From: Asinibacterium sp. OR53
Lineage (GTDB): Bacteria; Bacteroidota; Bacteroidia; Chitinophagales; Chitinophagaceae
DNA: 64,000 bases
Assembly (NCBI RefSeq): GCF_000515315.1
Contig: NZ_KI911562.1
Location: 2,254,501-2,318,500 of the forward strand
Direction of reading: 5' to 3'
A program made the position numbers and the translations under genes. This document shows positions 63,585-64,000 of the stretch, piece after piece (position 1 is the first letter of the stretch; the number at the start of each line of letters is the position of its first letter). The notes below the pieces were generated by a model. That model saw only the letters and a list, made by a program, of their open reading frames with translations. It made no database searches and had not been told where the DNA came from.

Positions 63585-63995
63585 ATGGCAAAACCACAAA
63601 AAGCGCAGAACAGTGCAAAAGCTGCTGCCAAGAAAAGGATCGTAAAAGTAGATGCAGCCGGTGAAGTGCGCATTTCCGCTACTTTCAACAACATCATCAT
63701 CAGCTTTACCAACAAAGCCGGACAGGTGATCAGTTGGAGCAGCGCCGGTAAAATGGGCTTCAGGGGTTCTAAAAAGAACACACCTTATGCTGCTCAGATG
63801 GCTGCTGCAGATGCAGCCAAAGTAGCCCTGGAAGCTGGTGTAAAACGCGTAGAAGTATTCGTGAAAGGCCCCGGTGCCGGTCGCGAAGGCGCTATCCGTT
63901 CTATTTCACAATCAGGTGTTGAAGTAATTTCTATCAAAGACGTTACTCCTTTACCGCACAATGGCTGCCGTCCGCCCAAACAACGTAGGGTATAA
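63585..63995 (+). CDS. rpsK: 30S ribosomal protein S11
   Basis: Protein of 136 residues: an Ala/Lys-rich N-terminus, then [48 protein letters not shown] and the end [14 protein letters not shown], all typical of S11 in the small-subunit platform. The gene is complete, its stop being 5 bases from the window end; rpsD and rpoA are expected next. Confidence 0.97.
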   Translation: MAKPQKAQNSAKAAAKKRIVKVDAAGEVRISATFNNIIISFTNKAGQVISWSSAGKMGFRGSKKNTPYAAQMAAADAAKVALEAGVKRVEVFVKGPGAGREGAIRSISQSGVEVISIKDVTPLPHNGCRPPKQRRV

Positions 63996-64000
63996 TAATT

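Noticed and set aside
1-64000. CRISPR arrays, rRNA genes, insertion sequences, prophage or replication origin
   Set aside because: No regularly spaced repeats, rRNA signatures, transposase-like proteins, phage genes or dnaA-type regions were seen on reading both strands.

Overview
The window looks like chromosomal DNA from a member of the Bacteroidota, most likely the family Chitinophagaceae. The evidence is a SusC/SusD pair, two Oar-like TonB-dependent receptors, a sigma factor paired with a beta-barrel protein, TAnnTTTG-type promoters with few Shine-Dalgarno sequences, a zinc-ligand-poor L36, and many lipoproteins with Bacteroidota-style lipoboxes. No rRNA, phage, insertion sequence or CRISPR array is visible. 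The assignment is inferred from gene content and was not checked against a database.

Layout. 1-4.8 kb: the end of a glutamate dehydrogenase gene, an orphan HsdR-N-type nuclease-like protein, AMP nucleosidase, ccmB, tdk, an unknown protein and waaA (lipid A Kdo transfer). 4.86-9.2 kb: a sugar-nucleotide cassette (DegT aminotransferase, UDP-glucose dehydrogenase, UDP-xylose synthase, RmlD). 9.2-15.1 kb: secreted pullulanase, then an MFS transporter, cytoplasmic trehalase, FMN reductase and an AhpD-like protein. 15.08-15.46 kb: a chimeric gene remnant (5' end of tag joined to the 3' end of a histidine kinase gene). 15.7-27 kb: a polysaccharide-utilisation-like operon (SusC, SusD, three Gfo/Idh/MocA oxidoreductases) followed by a GH5 glycosidase. 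27-37.4 kb: an alpha/beta hydrolase, tRNA-Asp, accA, dapA, an acyltransferase-like membrane protein, mutS, and a housekeeping run (SpoU methyltransferase, UbiA/MqnP-type prenyltransferase, ruvX, def, a secreted unknown).

37.4-42.8 kb: on the minus strand, a sigma factor, an inner-membrane/beta-barrel fusion and a lipoprotein; then an ATP-grasp/GCS2 ligase pair. 42.8-44.7 kb: AT-rich dinD, preceded by a perfect 23-bp-arm palindrome whose core recurs inside dinD, and an esterase. 44.7-51.5 kb: two paralogous Oar-like receptors. 51.7-59.5 kb: ribBA, phoH, rpe, a TPR lipoprotein, a small membrane protein, hmgA and a Bcr/CflA-type MFS transporter, with REP-like palindromic repeats around hmgA. 59.7-62.5 kb: a large protein combining an HExxH motif, a probable propeller and a beta-barrel. 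62.6-64 kb: the start of the alpha ribosomal operon (infA, rpmJ, rpsM, rpsK), with a strongly structured rpsM-rpsK spacer.

The carbohydrate genes fit a glycan-degrading life style: outer-membrane import (SusC/D), periplasmic processing (GH5, pullulanase, exported oxidoreductases), inner-membrane import and cytoplasmic trehalose cleavage. The best candidates for undescribed biology are the dinD palindrome pair, the envelope-spanning candidate anti-sigma protein, the rpsM-rpsK spacer, the ATP-grasp/GCS2 pair and the HExxH/barrel protein.
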